Shown here: in pieces, positions 24,503-36,377 of the stretch | Layout of the letters: every line of letters starts with the position of its first letter | How positions within the stretch are numbered: the stretch's first letter is position 1 | From: Amblyornis subalaris | Taxonomy: Eukaryota; Chordata; Aves; Passeriformes; Ptilonorhynchidae | Length of the DNA: 64,000 nucleotides | Reading direction: 5' to 3' | Assembly: GCA_018881555.1 (NCBI GenBank) | Contig: JACAXG010000018.1 | Coordinates: forward strand, 3,618,346-3,682,345 | Translations under genes and position numbers: made by a program | The notes under the pieces: model-generated | What the model was told of the DNA's origin: nothing | Database searches by the model: none | What the model saw: only the letters and a program-made list of their open reading frames with translations

Positions 24503-25789
24503 AATATACTGCTATTAAAAAATATATAGGCAAAGTGAGAATTAGCTGCAATATTTTTTTCCATTCCTCCTAAACACTTGAAATACAGAATTTTGTCTGG
24601 ACAGTGGAAGTCTACAACTTGGCTCTACTCATCTAAGCCATAACAGTCCTGATGGCATGTGTGTCTCTGTAAAGGTGTCTACAAAAAAATGGATCTATTT
24701 TAGGTACTTCTAGGCGATAGCTAGTGTTTGAGAGTAGGAGGTTTAAACTGCTGGCATGGTGTCAACATCTCCCAGACACTGCTTGGGAACTGCTCAGAGA
24801 ATAGCATTGAGCAGAGGTTTCTTCCCACTGGGGCAATCTCCTTTTCAAGGGAGAAAGGAGAATGTTTAACATAAACCATGTTTTAAACTCTCTCTCTCCC
24901 CACACATGCACAAGCTTTGAAAGGAGAGGTGGAATATCAGTTGAGAAATTGGCTTTTTGGCTTTGAAATACCACATCCCAAATCAACACCTCGTGGAAAA
25001 ACAGAAAAGAAATAACTTAATTAAAAAGAAAACAAAAGCATTGACAATGGAACCACATTGGTTTCCACCAAGTAAAAAAAGGCATCTGCGACATCATGTT
25101 ATACAACCGTGATGAGAAAGCTTACTATTATTAAATTTCTTACTGTATTATACACTTAAAAGAGGCATTAAGTATTTAAAATATAGCATGACTGCACTTT
25201 TACGTCTTCAAGTGATTAATTTAACACAATCCAAACAGCTAAGTGTTAAGGTTGATCTATCACTAATTCTTTACAAACCACAGATTTAGCTTTGAGAATG
25301 AGAAGACAATTTAGTCCTATTCCCTACCCAAAAACAATTATTTGGCTTTTAAAGACCGATGATTGATTTAAGGAAATATTTGTTCTCTCCTTGTCTCTTT
25401 CTTCCCAGCACTATCATCTATCACAACTAGGATGAATATAATTAAGGCAAGTCTAAATNAAGTGAGAGGAAAGGTAGAACTTGAAAAACAATTAGTTTTA
25501 AATTCACTGGGAAAGTGAATCTAGGTTTTGTTTCCTATGAAAAGCATTAAAAGAACTTGTGGACATACAGTAGGATGTGAACTGTAATAAATCATACTCT
25601 TAACTCTGCTATTTGTCTTCTTTAATTTTCCATTTAGTGAACAAATCATTCGTTTTTCCCTTTGGAGAGCTACAAACTACAGAACTTACAGCTATTTAAC
25701 AAGAAATAACATTAGAAAAAAAGAAATACCAGAGTTGTTCCACCTTCTCAAATAAATTTTTTATCCAAATATCATACTTGTTTTGAGAC
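24503..25789. other. AT-rich unique DNA, no gene seen
   Basis: No gene or repeat was recognised. The minus-strand frame 25696-26097 runs through the poly(A) tract that follows (read as a phenylalanine run) and is therefore not credible as a gene. Confidence 0.5.
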
Positions 25790-25807
25790 AAAAAAAAAAA
25801 AAAAAAA
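25790..25807. repeat. Poly(A) homopolymer, 18 bases
   Basis: An uninterrupted run of A, followed by CCAACACAAAAAACCC. There is no upstream gene-like sequence or target duplication that would make it the tail of a processed pseudogene. Confidence 0.9.
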
Positions 25808-25839
25808 CCAACACAAAAAACCCTGAAGTACTTTGGGGT

Positions 25840-25925
25840 ACCTCTGCAGTTTTTGGTCTTGTAAATTCCCACTGACTCAAGTGGAAGTTTCCCTGTAAGA
25901 GGACTGTAGGGAAACAGAGGGAGGA
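25840..25925. repeat. Ancient amniote dispersed repeat relic
   Basis: TTCCCACTGACTCAAGTGGA followed by AGTTTCCCTGTAAGAGGACTGTAGGG resembles a repeat I recall from reptile and bird genomes that reads like CTCATTGACTTCAGTGGGAG then TTTTGCCTGAGTAAGGACTGCAGG. It may belong to the same broad group as the relic at 290-378. The match is by eye and the family name is uncertain. Confidence 0.4.
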
Positions 25926-28900
25926 CCTCTCCTTTAGACTTCAAAAATGTTGGTCTTGCACATTCTTCTCCAAAAATGTAATGTGCAATACATTTATTTA
26001 TATTAGTAACCGAGGAACAATATTTATTTTGGAAGACAAGGGGTTTCATTACTGTGAGCAGAAATGTGGTATTCGCCCACAGCCCTGGGCTGGGCACAGA
26101 GGGAAGGTAGTTTCAGGGCATTCTGAACTGGCACTTCCCAGTGAAGTTGTCTGCGGTGTCATAAAGTGGAGGTGACACAGCAAGCCCTCTNCATAGCCAC
26201 AAGCACCCTGCTAGGCAAGATTTGCCCCATGAGACAAGATTAGAAATCTGGTCCTCCTTCAGGGTTTCATTTCCTAGGAAAAAACAGTATCAAAATGTCT
26301 TGTTTTGAGAGGGAACNCTCACTTTTCCTCCCCCCTCCATGCCTTGTAGCCTCTTGACCTACAAATTTCTAGACGGAAAAAGTTATATTTTTCTGAAGTT
26401 GAATTTTGATACAAAATATATTAGTACAATACTGCCAATCCCAAGCATTCAAAAATCATGAGTCAGACACCAAAAGTTATGAGACTGGCTGGCACTTNGT
26501 ATTTAAGCAGAAAGTGTCTTTTGTTTTGTTATTCTTAGTCTACAGTATGGTCACATTTTTAAGCTTCTGTTGGCAACCNTGAGAGCAGACACTCAACCAA
26601 TGCATTGTTTTATTATTTTGAATGAAATTACATTGTTATGTAATACATGATTTTAGCAGCTCAAACACTAAGAAAACTAGAGGTTGCATGACTAGTCAGA
26701 AAAATCACCCAATTTGGCAACTGTTGTTAGTTGTGCAGTTATAGTCTGAACATTTTGGCATTCATGAACTTGGCACTGATTTCAAAANGCATACTGATAT
26801 GAGTTATAAAGATATCACACTATGCTTCTGTTTCCTGGTGACATGAAAAGAGTTAATAGTCTGTATCCCAGAAATGACAGCAAATCACACCTTTTACTCT
26901 TTGAAATGATCCAAAACCACATATCAAGTCAATATTCGTGTGTATTTCTGAGTGGTTTCAACTGCAAGCCTTANGCCAAGAATACCCTTGTGATTTGGAT
27001 TCTAGATGGAGTGAAAAATGCCTCACTCAGATCCAANAAAAATCTCAGAGAAATGTTCCCTTCAGACTTGTAATCTTGTGATTTGTGCAAAAATGCTGGG
27101 GGTTTGGGTCATAAACCCAAGAAGGACAAGTTTATAGATTTCTATCCTACGATCAAAATCCTAAACAGAAATTCTTGACTAGATTTAGCCACAAATCTGC
27201 AATATATAATTTTTATATTACATATATAAATTACTGGTCTTCTTTTGAACCACTCACTACAGAGAAATATTTCATGATTCAGAACCAATCTGGAGAATCA
27301 GATGACTGGATTCGCTCCCTTCCTATGTCTGGGAAAACTCACTTTTCCAATCGCAGGACATTCCTCTAAGGGAGTGGGAGACTGCCCAGATGTGACCGAT
27401 CTTATTTTCAGAGCTGGGTAAGTGTTTGAGAATGGCATCTGTACAGTGATTTTACTGTCACTGTTGATAGGTACATGGACTGTAGGAGCACATCATCCTA
27501 AATGATGTGATTCAGACTGGCTCTACTGTTGTTTACTGTGGGTACTGGGCTCCATGAGAAGATCNCCACACCGGGCTGGTTGCAGAACTGGACCCCGTTA
27601 TATTCTGCTGTTCAAAAAAATACTGAGTTTGTTTCAAAAGTGGGAACCTGCCATGCCAAGTGAGCATCTGACATCTGTAACATTTCCCATGGGACAGCCA
27701 GGGCCCAGCTTGGAGAGCTATGAGAAATACCCACAGAGNTCAGTGACTACATCTGGTGAGGCTTGGACCTTGTATGCATTCAGTGCATACTCCCACCTGG
27801 AAAAAAAACAAAAGTGTCATTTCTACTTTTTAATAATGTAGATAATGCAAATTTACTTATGACTTTAAATTTGGTTTAACCATCATTTTATCAGCTTATA
27901 AACATTGAAGTTGAAACTTAATCAGGCATTAAGCCATGGTCAGGACTCCATAATTGCTCTTTGGTCTTTCNTTTTTTTCTTCTCCAGGAGTTATTTACTG
28001 AACTAGTTTCTCTTTGGCCTCAAATCTGTCAATATCTCTCATTTGTCTGCACTCCTCCTATATACTTTCCCCCACAGTCCTAGAGGTTGTCATCCTTTGG
28101 GTTAGGCAGGTAAGACAAATGAGGAAGAGGCATATCTTATCCTTGAGTTTTGAGCCTCTGTAAGACATGAGGCTCACAGGGATTCTTACAGGCAGTGAAT
28201 CCGGGCCTCTCCCTATCTCATCTCATCCTTCATGTCACTGACCCTGCCCTTTCTGCCAACACAGTTCTAGTAGCTCNCTTAACTGAAATCTTCTCAACTC
28301 TTCTCCTCTGTCCATAAGTCTCTTCCTTTGACCTCTGATTTCATGCCTTGGTCTGACCACTTTTTTCTGTTCATTTCCCAGTGTCCATTTGTAGTTCCAG
28401 GGTTTCTTTACCNCATTATTTTCTTCTCCAACTCCTTTAATTAGTTCTCTCCTTAACATAGATACCCAAATGTAGCCTGGCATCACCCTGTCAGCAGTCT
28501 AGGCACACTTTTTATGATAGATAATAGAGAAGAAGAACTGAAAGAACGAAAGAGGGTTGACAAATANCAATTCTTCACGGCATTCACTACTCCCCACTCT
28601 CTACAGTGGCAGCTGCTGCCCCTGCTCTGCCTGCTCTGCCTTCTCTCTCCCACAGAAAGGAGGCAGATCCATCANGAGCCTATTGGACCAAGTTCATTCA
28701 GTGGATCAAGAGCAAATTAAATCTACTCACTTCTCTGTTTCTCAATGGAATCCAGGTTACTCTACTTAAAAGTCAATATGATTATTTAACATTTTGTTTT
28801 AAATTGGATTTTGATATTTTGATCTAACTATAAGTTCCTCGGGGCCTTTCCAGTCAGGTAATTAACAAGACAACATTCCCCACTTAAAGTCTTTGTAGCT

Positions 28901-30189
28901 GTAGTCTTATTCCTTGCTATGAAAAATTACTTTTGGATCAGAATCTAGACAATCTTTTTTGATTATTTATCTAAAACTAAAAGCAGGAAATGATTCATTT
29001 GATTTCTGCCAATACTGGAGTGTTGCCACTTTTAGCTCAGGAAGAGTAGGCTTCCTTTGGCAGCCTTTGCTTGCATGATGATGAATGAAGTTCTATGTTT
29101 AGTGCTTGCTAAAATTTTATAGAGTCTAAAAAAGCAATCTAAACATGTTATAGGGAGTGGGTAAGTTTTTTCAGATAACTATACCATAAGTTCTCATGCT
29201 GTGTCACAGCGATACCTTCAATATATACATAGAGGAGAGACTCTTTCCTCTTTTCCTCTCATCTCTTTCCAAAAAAAGATCTGTATTTGTCATAATAAGC
29301 AAATAATTCCCCCCAAATGAATGCACATTAGCAGTTACATTACATAGAGGAAAACATAAATGCTTCTCCTTGTCTTAATGATATAGCACCCAAATTGCAT
29401 GCAGTCATTTGTCACAGAAAGGCACAGACCACCACGGAATAGGCAGTTAAACAGCACAATAAAACCTACTGTAGACCTAAACAGCAACTGCTACCTACTG
29501 ATGAACAGAAAAGTCTTAGAAGTCTTGACAATATAAATATTTGTCTGTACTAAGAGTTATAATAATTCAATCATGATATCCTGATTGTGGGGAGGGAATT
29601 CAGCAGAAGTGATGCATTTATATCTGATGAAAGCATCCAAGTATCCTTTCAAAAATAACCATTAATTTTACATAAATTGGTCTCGCTGGATAGCATTTGT
29701 CATTCAGACAACNTTATTTTCAAGGTCTGAATGTAAACAGACACATTTGAGTAATTCAGGAAGTTTTTACAAATATTTTGTACTCAAATTCAGTGTCCTC
29801 AACTTTGTTCGCACCGACATTTGCATACTAACTACCTTTGTGATTTGCTGGAGCATTTCTCCTGCATGCTTCCTCTGATAACTCCCCAGCAGACTTCTGA
29901 AATTACATGTTTGAGTGAGCCAGTTTTCGTGCTGAGAACAGTCCTCTCATTCATGTATCTTCTCTACCTCCAACACTGTTCTCAGATCTGGATGGGTGCT
30001 CTCAGAAGCTTTACACCTCTGTGAAGACTGNAGCTCCACTCGATGTTCACTGTGCTTGGGATCAGATTTTAGTCAGGAAGAAACTCTTGAACTAAAGATA
30101 TTTAAATATATATACACGCATACAAAATTTTAAGAGTATTGGGCATGTATTAGAAGAAGAATAATGTTGTTTTAACACCCATTTATAGG
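25926..30189. other. AT-rich unique DNA, no gene seen
   Basis: About 4.3 kb without a recognised gene. Undetermined bases are unusually frequent at 26190-27740, including two inside the frame 26822-27073 (plus). Frames at 27554-27841, 28235-28486 and 28514-28827 overlap one another or carry N-derived unknown residues and resemble nothing known. Confidence 0.45.
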
Positions 30190-30285
30190 TAACTTTCATT
30201 TAGAGGGCAAATTAACATTATCATTTACACTCTTCCATCCACAGTGAGCAAATAACTTGCCTCAGGAATATAAATGGTTTAGAAT
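30190..30285 (-). repeat. Weak MIR-like SINE relic
   Basis: ATTAACATTATCATTTACAC then, about 20 bases later, GAGCAAATAACTTGCCTCAGG resembles the reverse-complemented MIR stretch ATTATTATCCCCATTTTACA followed by AGGTTAAGTAACTTGCCCAAGG. The intervening part is shortened. This is a weak match. Confidence 0.27.
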
Positions 30286-32534
30286 ATCAGCCTACTTTTG
30301 TTATTTCATGAAATCAGCCCAAATATCTATGGTTAGTTAAAGATTTTGCCTTTCCTGACCTCACCTGTGTTTGTTTTCCATGTGAAGATTTAATTTACAC
30401 TTTGCTTTAGTGACATACTTTCCAAAATTAAGGTATCTCCAGGACAAACAATGTACAATGGGAGTGACATTAATTCTGTAACTATACCTCACTAATGTTC
30501 ATTCTCATGCAGAAAATTGGGGAAAGAGAATGAAGAAGTACACAGAGAAAGAGAATAATAACAGCTGCATATTGATAACCCTATCCTACTTCCTGTGAAA
30601 TAGACTGCGGAGTCTGGTAGGCTCCTTTGAGTAGTGTATAATTTTGAATAAATGGTCCTGTCTGATAAGTTACATCAAAGGCACTTTGTATCAAACACGT
30701 TTGAGACACCCAGTTCAGAGAGGTTTTGTAATTCTACATTCTTTTAAACTACTCAAGAAGCATTTGGACTCCTGGAATTAACTGTCATTGGTGTCATCTT
30801 TGAGCTGTGCTTCTGAGAGAGTTCATTAAATAAAAAAGATGCTAATGGAATATGACAGGACTAGTAAAAGATAAATCTGTGGGGAGTCAGGACCCAAACA
30901 CGGAGAAATGGGGAGTTCAGATAGGACCACATGCAAGGGCTGTCTGGTGCCTTGATTTCAACCACAGGCAATATTGGGACAAAATACAGATAGTGGATAA
31001 TTTTCACTATCATTCCACTTCAGTTTTCATTCTGTTCTGCAACAGTCAGGTATAAAAAATCCCAAAAGATTTAACTTCACACTCAAAATGTACATCATCT
31101 GCAATTCTATACTTTTACAATTAATACACTCTTTCTATACCTTTTAAAAATATTGCCTACATGATAGAAAGAACTAGGGTCATACAGAAAATGGTAGATG
31201 AAGTAACTTGGCCCATATATTACAGATAACAAAATCTGACTTCCATAGTTTTATTTTAGAGATTAGATAAATGAGGAAAAGGAGACCTAAAAAGTGATGA
31301 TAACAATGAAAAATATAGAGGACAGTGTTTTCAACATGAGGACAGACAGCCTAACAGGACAACTTAGTGTTTAAACATCACTATTTCCTGAATAGTTTAA
31401 TGTGTTTTAGATTTAGGGATTAATATAGAATCTCATCAAATAATAGAGAGCTCTGCATGTGTCATAAAGCAAGCTGTAAAGGGGTAAAAATTTAATTTTT
31501 AAGAAAGCCTTTAGTGTCCGCCTTTATGACCCTCAGTCTCTCAGCTCTCCTTGCAATGGAGAAGGCAAGCACTCTCTGCCAATGCATATATAAGACATTT
31601 ATAAGTGAACAGGATCCAAAAGGCTTTGTCCCATTTCCCACTGTGTATATTTTCAGATACTATGTGTGCTATGTGGGATTTCCCTCTGTTCCGTTGCTGG
31701 AAATCAAAAATGCTCACCTCTGTGGTATGCAGACTGAAAAATCATGCAGAGTTGACCAAAACTGCAGGTGGACTTATGGCCATTCCCCACTGATGGAAAA
31801 ACACAAACAAAATGAATGCAATGAAACCAATTGCTCCCCAAAGNCTCTGCTTTCCTCTCACCTCTTAACCCCTTTCTCCTCTCCGGCTGCCAGTCACTTC
31901 GAGTTTTCTCCTTCCTGACTTGAACTGCCACAGAGAAGATTCTTAATGGTCTAGCTGTGCATGTTTCTCACATGTGAGGTTCCCAAATAGGACTTTCTTC
32001 AAGCTGTGTGCTACGCATCTGCTGTTAACTGTGCTCTCAACGGAAAAGTCCTTCATACCCCCATTTCCATCAGAAACCAGTCCACTGACGTCTTCCACCT
32101 GAAGATTGAACACTCAGGTATGATCCCATTTTTGGAGTTAGCTCAGATTGGTTCCACCTCAAGCTAAGGAAATGGGGAGTGATCACCAAAGCTGTATTCA
32201 AGCCCTACATTTTCCCTTCCAAATTCTCCTCAGCATAAGAGCACTTCTTGCTTCCTTACAATTTCAGATTTGCTCACTCAAGGTGTTCCTCTACTCTCAC
32301 TTCTTTCTCCTAGCTGCCCATCCCCAGTGGCAGTTCATGACAGACCCATTTGTTTCTCAAGAAGACAGATTGGAAGAAAGGATATCTTTTCTTTGTTGTT
32401 TTCCTCTTATATCACTCTCTGAGGACACTAAAGACACTAAATATAGCAAAGCTGCAAGAGGCAAGCCCCAAGAAAAACCTTTACTGTTTTTCCTCAAAAC
32501 CAGCTCTTCAAGCCATTCCTTGATGTTACAAAAG
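30286..32534. other. AT-rich unique DNA, no gene seen
   Basis: No exon was recognised. The plus-strand frames 31514-31918 (134 codons) and 32148-32582 (144 codons) resemble no known protein. The second runs across the LTR boundary at 32541 and ends inside the LTR, so it is not a conserved gene in this form. Confidence 0.5.
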
Positions 32535-32540
32535 TATATC
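32535..32540. repeat. Target-site duplication TATATC, left copy
   Basis: TATATC directly precedes the LTR start TGTGGCGG and is repeated exactly at 33199-33204, directly after the LTR end. A 6-bp duplication is typical of class II (ERVK/alpha- and betaretrovirus-like) integrases. Confidence 0.88.
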
Positions 32541-32697
32541 TGTGGCGGTGGGTTTGACCACCTATTCCCTCCCCTACAGTGAGGAGAGTCTCTCCCCCCA
32601 GACTCTGCTTTTGGTATATCCCTGGTTCAGTTGACATGTCAATCTATGTACCCCTATATGGTTTGGTTCTGGAAAGTTCTCCCTTCCTCGGTACCCC

Positions 32698-32795
32698 ATT
32701 GGCCTTGTTTCTCTGTTCCTCCCCTCACCTACCCTCATTGGTTTGTGTNTTGTAGTTCCGCCTTTCTCTCCTCCCCCTGATCCTTATGTGATTGG
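32698..32795 (+). promoter_or_regulatory. Three inverted CCAAT boxes (ATTGG) in LTR U3
   Basis: ATTGG occurs at 32698-32702, 32737-32741 and 32791-32795, between about 130 and 35 bases upstream of the TATA box. This is a usual arrangement for NF-Y-type binding in retroviral U3 promoters. Activity is not shown by the sequence. Confidence 0.6.
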
Positions 32796-32829
32796 TCCCT
32801 AGTGTTCTCTCCGCCCCTGTTTAGTTTGG

Positions 32830-32836
32830 TATAAAA
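32830..32836 (+). promoter_or_regulatory. LTR TATA box
   Basis: TATAAAA sits about 35 bases downstream of the last ATTGG box and about 70 bases before the poly(A) signal, as expected for the core promoter of the LTR at 32541-33198. Transcription would start near 32856-32862. Confidence 0.72.
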
Positions 32837-32867
32837 CTCTGTGTACCCCTGTGCTCCTAGGCGGCTC

Positions 32868-32926
32868 GGCTCTTCTGCCCCTGTCCCCGGACNCGAGCAA
32901 TAAANCGTTGCAACCCCAGAAGAGCC
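32868..32926 (+). promoter_or_regulatory. LTR R-region hairpin carrying the poly(A) signal
   Basis: GGCTCTTCTG at 32868-32877 pairs perfectly with CAGAAGAGCC at 32917-32926. The loop holds AATAAA at 32899-32904, and the stem brings the expected cleavage region close to the signal. The arm upstream also overlaps a GGCGGCTC repeat that could pair alternatively with GAGCCGCC at 32922-32929. Poly(A)-site hairpins in the R region are known in retroviruses. Confidence 0.68.
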
Positions 32927-33198
32927 GCCTCCCGACTCTTTGTCCCCGGGCTTAAGGCGCGGCCTGGGCGGAACACTGCTGGGTGATAAGGAGCTGTTTG
33001 CGCCTCCAGGAAAGGCTCTCCCATACCCCTAGGAGACCCCTAGGAGGTGGTCCTGCTCAAACTTGAGTTGCCAGGAAGCCTTTGGGAGGTTGCGGCAGTC
33101 ACCTCCACCCAGCACCGCGCACCCGCGCCGANGTACCGCCAGAGATCCGTGGAGCTTTCCGGAAGGTTGCGGCGCATTCCATCCCAGCNGCCGCGACA

Positions 33199-33204
33199 TA
33201 TATC
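33199..33204. repeat. Target-site duplication TATATC, right copy
   Basis: This is an exact copy of 32535-32540 immediately after the LTR end CCGCGACA. It fixes the right boundary of the insertion. Confidence 0.88.
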
Positions 33205-34965
33205 TACACCAAAAACCTAATCAGGAAGTTCTGTAGCTCTCTGCAACATAAAGAAATAAAGACAGAAAAAATCTGAGATCACCTGAAGTGTCTTGCTCAC
33301 ATCAGCTGGTTTAATTACATCTCATAGTCACTTATATTGACATTTAAGTGCAAATGAAATTCTGAGGAAACAATGCAACAAGTACCAGAAATGTTATGTG
33401 GAGAGGTACTCTAGATAATGTATTAATGAAAATGAATATCTAACACATCAAGTAAGTATATTATTAGCAAATTTTTCATAGATGTGCACTAGTATGCCTG
33501 ACTATATCCAGTGGGATTCCGTAAGGTGTACTAGAAGACAGATTTTCTGTGCAATGTATATCCAGCAGTTAAAGATAAAAACAGGAAATCAAATCACTTT
33601 GGGTTCCTTCAGAAATAATTTTTGGGGGTATAAAATATTGTCCTGAACAGAGGCTTAAACAGAGAGAAAAACAGTAAGTCTCACGCAGCTTATCAGAAAC
33701 CTCATTCGGCTGTGCAGCATTTTGAGAAGCAGCTTCCTTCCACAATCAGCAGCTACAGAAAGATCTTAAAAATAAATAGAGAAAGCATTCTTACACTGAT
33801 GACCTTGTCTGAGATTACATCATGTCTCAGTTACCAAGAATGCTGGCTACAGACTTAGTTTCTGTTGCGTCTACTTGGAGATACATTTCTGTTCTGTATC
33901 AATAACATGTCATGTATGTTTGAGCCAAGGAAGATTTGCTTCTTACTTTCATATTTACTGTCAAAGCACTGGACCAGGAACCTGAGTTTCAGAGAGACCA
34001 TTTCCTTTGCTGATGGATTTAGCACACCAAAACAAGTTTTCCCAACCTTAACAAAAGAACAGGATAAAGGTTGATTCTGTGCTGTGATAGGCTATTTAGA
34101 CATGCACAACCACTCCACCCGGGCATAAATGACACCACCTATAGGGGCAAACTGTGTCTACAATGCCCTGTCTGTACACTGAATTTACCTCCATAGAAGC
34201 AAATTCATGTAGTATTTAGCTACTTGCAACTATAATATACAATACTTGGCTAGAATAATGATCAAAAGAAAAAATGACTGCTAATTTTTAGTGTTAAAGA
34301 CTTGTAATCTATCCTCTCAACTTCATTAGAAGTTAGGCAGATACACACAGCAGACTACTGAATTCTGGATTTCTTAGTTTTCTTACTACCTTGCTAATGT
34401 ATATGTTTTCATCAATGTGATGAAAACATGGTATATTGGGGAAAAGAAGTAGAGGCGCAACCCATAAAAACTATTTTAGGAAGATAGCAGCTATGATATC
34501 ATATTCTTCTGCAATCAGCAGATGTTTCAGTAGTATGAAAAATATTTACTCTAGCTGAGATCAGAGGGTATCCATTTATTGCCTTCATNAAAACTTGACT
34601 ACATGTATGTCTCTTTACATGCAAAACAAGTTCTTCAACCAACAAGACTGCAACCTGCCCTGTGAGATTAATGCTTTTAAACTCATATGTTGGTATATAT
34701 ATGCTGCAGTTCCACTGATGAATTTAGACTAGCGAAAAGCAGGACAAGGTCAAAAGACCAAGGAAAACTTATATCTGGGAAGAGACAGATATTACCTCCA
34801 TAACAGCACTTCACTAGATGTGAACAGTCTTGTGTTTTGGGAAAATGCTGGAAGACGGATCAATCATATACATGGGGCTTGATCCTATTCTTTAAGCTCT
34901 GAGATTTCCAAATTTCTCAAAGCCTGAAAATCTCTTTACTCTCTCCTTTTAAAGTAGTTTCGGAA
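33205..34965. other. AT-rich unique DNA, no gene seen
   Basis: No gene or repeat was recognised. The frame 33865-34074 (plus) resembles nothing known. Confidence 0.5.
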
Positions 34966-34998
34966 TTTTTTTTTCCTTTTCTTTTTTTTTTTTTTTTT
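34966..34998. repeat. T-rich homopolymer tract
   Basis: Two T runs separated by CC and one C. The second is about 17 Ts long. It reads as a simple tract, and no retroposed gene adjoins it. Confidence 0.9.
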
Positions 34999-36320
34999 GT
35001 TGACTACAGAAATATTTACACCAGGGAGAACAGTATGGTGATGTTGGGTCAAAGAACTCTTTTCCACATTGTTCTTCAACTGAGTAAATTCACTAAAATT
35101 GTTTAAGATATTTCAGGTTTATTCAAAGCTGTTCCTCTATCCATAGCTCTAAAATGGAGGATATGCATTCCCAGTAGGAATGCCAGTTGCAGCAGAGGAT
35201 TTCTCTCTGTTTCTTTGAAAGGGTGTTTTTTTGGTTTCTAGTAAGGAGAGGAATCTCATATTTTTCTGTTATTTTCATATAGAATTCTTTATTGTGAATG
35301 ATTTAACTTTTGTATTTCTCATACGCAAGGTGAATTTTCTTTTTTCATAAATGAGATTTTTATGGTAGTATTTTTACATTCTTCCTCCACTAAAACTATT
35401 GCAGACTACTGGTATTACAGTAAACTTTGTCATGATTCAACATCCCCGTTGTGGTCAGGTTTGTCCCAACACAGAAGAAAAAGGCNATCCCTACCACAAA
35501 ATAAAAGTTGTATTTTTTTAATGGAAAGTATACCTCCATCCACATTTAAATTGAGATATGAAGAAAGCTTAATTCTTTGCTGCAATATTTAGCTCTGATC
35601 CTTGAGCCATCATTTTTATTGGAGGACGGTCTGAGAAATTCTGCTTGCGAGGCAGTGTCCCTTACTCAGATTCAGATGGGTTTGTTTATGTAGTCAGCAC
35701 TAAAAGTAGCACAGCTTCGTTTCTCAGACGGCTTCCCTCTCACTTTCCTTCCAGGAGAGTATTTTTTTTTTCTCCAAATTCAGTGCTTCATTCCTACCAA
35801 TGAGTCTTTCTGTGCCAACTAAGAAGAGATTAAAAAGAGGAACTTTGGCAAAAGCTCCCATGCTGAGCATGCAATCTATAGACAGAGAGGCATTACTCTA
35901 CAAAACAACAGGAAGGCTACTTGAGCATCAAAATAGGCCTGAATAAAATATATGGTTTGGGTTCCACAGCCTGCTCAGGTATGGATTTCATATATTCTGA
36001 TAGAAAGATAAAATTGGACAGAAATTCTTTAACAAGCTCCAGCTTGTTCTTTAAATGTGAGTTCTGAAGAGTGGGAACATATGGAACTGCTTTGTAGACT
36101 CTTCTAGACTAGACATCTGTTTGCTGGCTGCAATTGCAGTGGAATGGGTATTCACTTCAAGCANTAGATAATTTAAATAAAATACAGAAATAAAGTACAT
36201 TTCTTCAGTCAATATTGACTGTTACAATATCACAATCTCCGGGACTGCAGCCTGTAACACTCCTCCCCCGTTCTCAGCTAAGTTCCTTCGTTGTCACGAG
36301 CCTGACTTCTCTTTCCAATA
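34999..36320. other. AT-rich unique DNA, no gene seen
   Basis: No gene was recognised. Frames at 35362-35592 and 36215-36409 (plus) resemble nothing known. Confidence 0.5.
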
Positions 36321-36377
36321 GAAATGTGAAACTACTTATGCATGTTAAAATAGCCCTTCTCATCTGGGAATTTCAGC
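36321..36377 (+). repeat. Diverged direct repeat, copy 1
   Basis: GAAATGTGAAACTACTTATG, CATGTTAAAATAGCCCTTCT and CATCTGGGAATTTCAG line up without gaps with 36931-36987, 610 bases downstream. About 41 of the first 50 positions agree. The pair is either a small local duplication or two pieces of an unrecognised old repeat. Confidence 0.7.

Larger units (their letters stand above)
32541..33198 (+). mobile_element. Solo LTR of a class II (ERVK-like) endogenous retrovirus, 658 bp
   Basis: The element begins TGTGGCGG and ends CCGCGACA, which are inverted repeats of each other at 7 of 8 positions with the canonical TG...CA ends. It is flanked by the perfect 6-bp duplication TATATC. Inside are three ATTGG (inverted CCAAT) boxes at 32698, 32737 and 32791, a TATAAAA box at 32830, and an AATAAA signal at 32899 in the loop of a 10-bp hairpin. 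By these signals U3 is about 32541-32855, R about 32856-32925, and U5 the long GC- and CpG-rich remainder. No internal retroviral sequence is present, so it most likely arose by recombination between the two LTRs of a provirus. Intact duplication and surviving CpGs suggest a young insertion. An element end at 32975 (GGAACA) was considered, but the duplication fits 33198. Confidence 0.92.

Noticed and set aside
25790..25807. Poly(A) run as the tail of a processed pseudogene
   Set aside because: No gene-like sequence lies upstream and no target duplication was found around it.
25696..26097. 133-codon minus-strand frame
   Set aside because: The frame is held open by the poly(A) tract read as phenylalanine codons, and no homology is apparent.
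31180..31300. AGTAACTTGGCCC and ATGAGGAAAAGGAG as further MIR pieces
   Set aside because: The landmarks are present but in an order and spacing that do not fit the MIR consensus.
31514..31918. 134-codon plus-strand frame
   Set aside because: It overlaps other frames on both strands, carries an undetermined base and resembles nothing known.
32148..32582. 144-codon plus-strand frame ending at an LTR
   Set aside because: Its last codons lie inside the LTR that begins at 32541, so the present frame is younger than the insertion. No homology is seen.
32541..32975. Shorter LTR ending at GGAACA
   Set aside because: It has TG...CA ends, but no target duplication flanks it, whereas the perfect TATATC pair and inverted ends fit 32541-33198.
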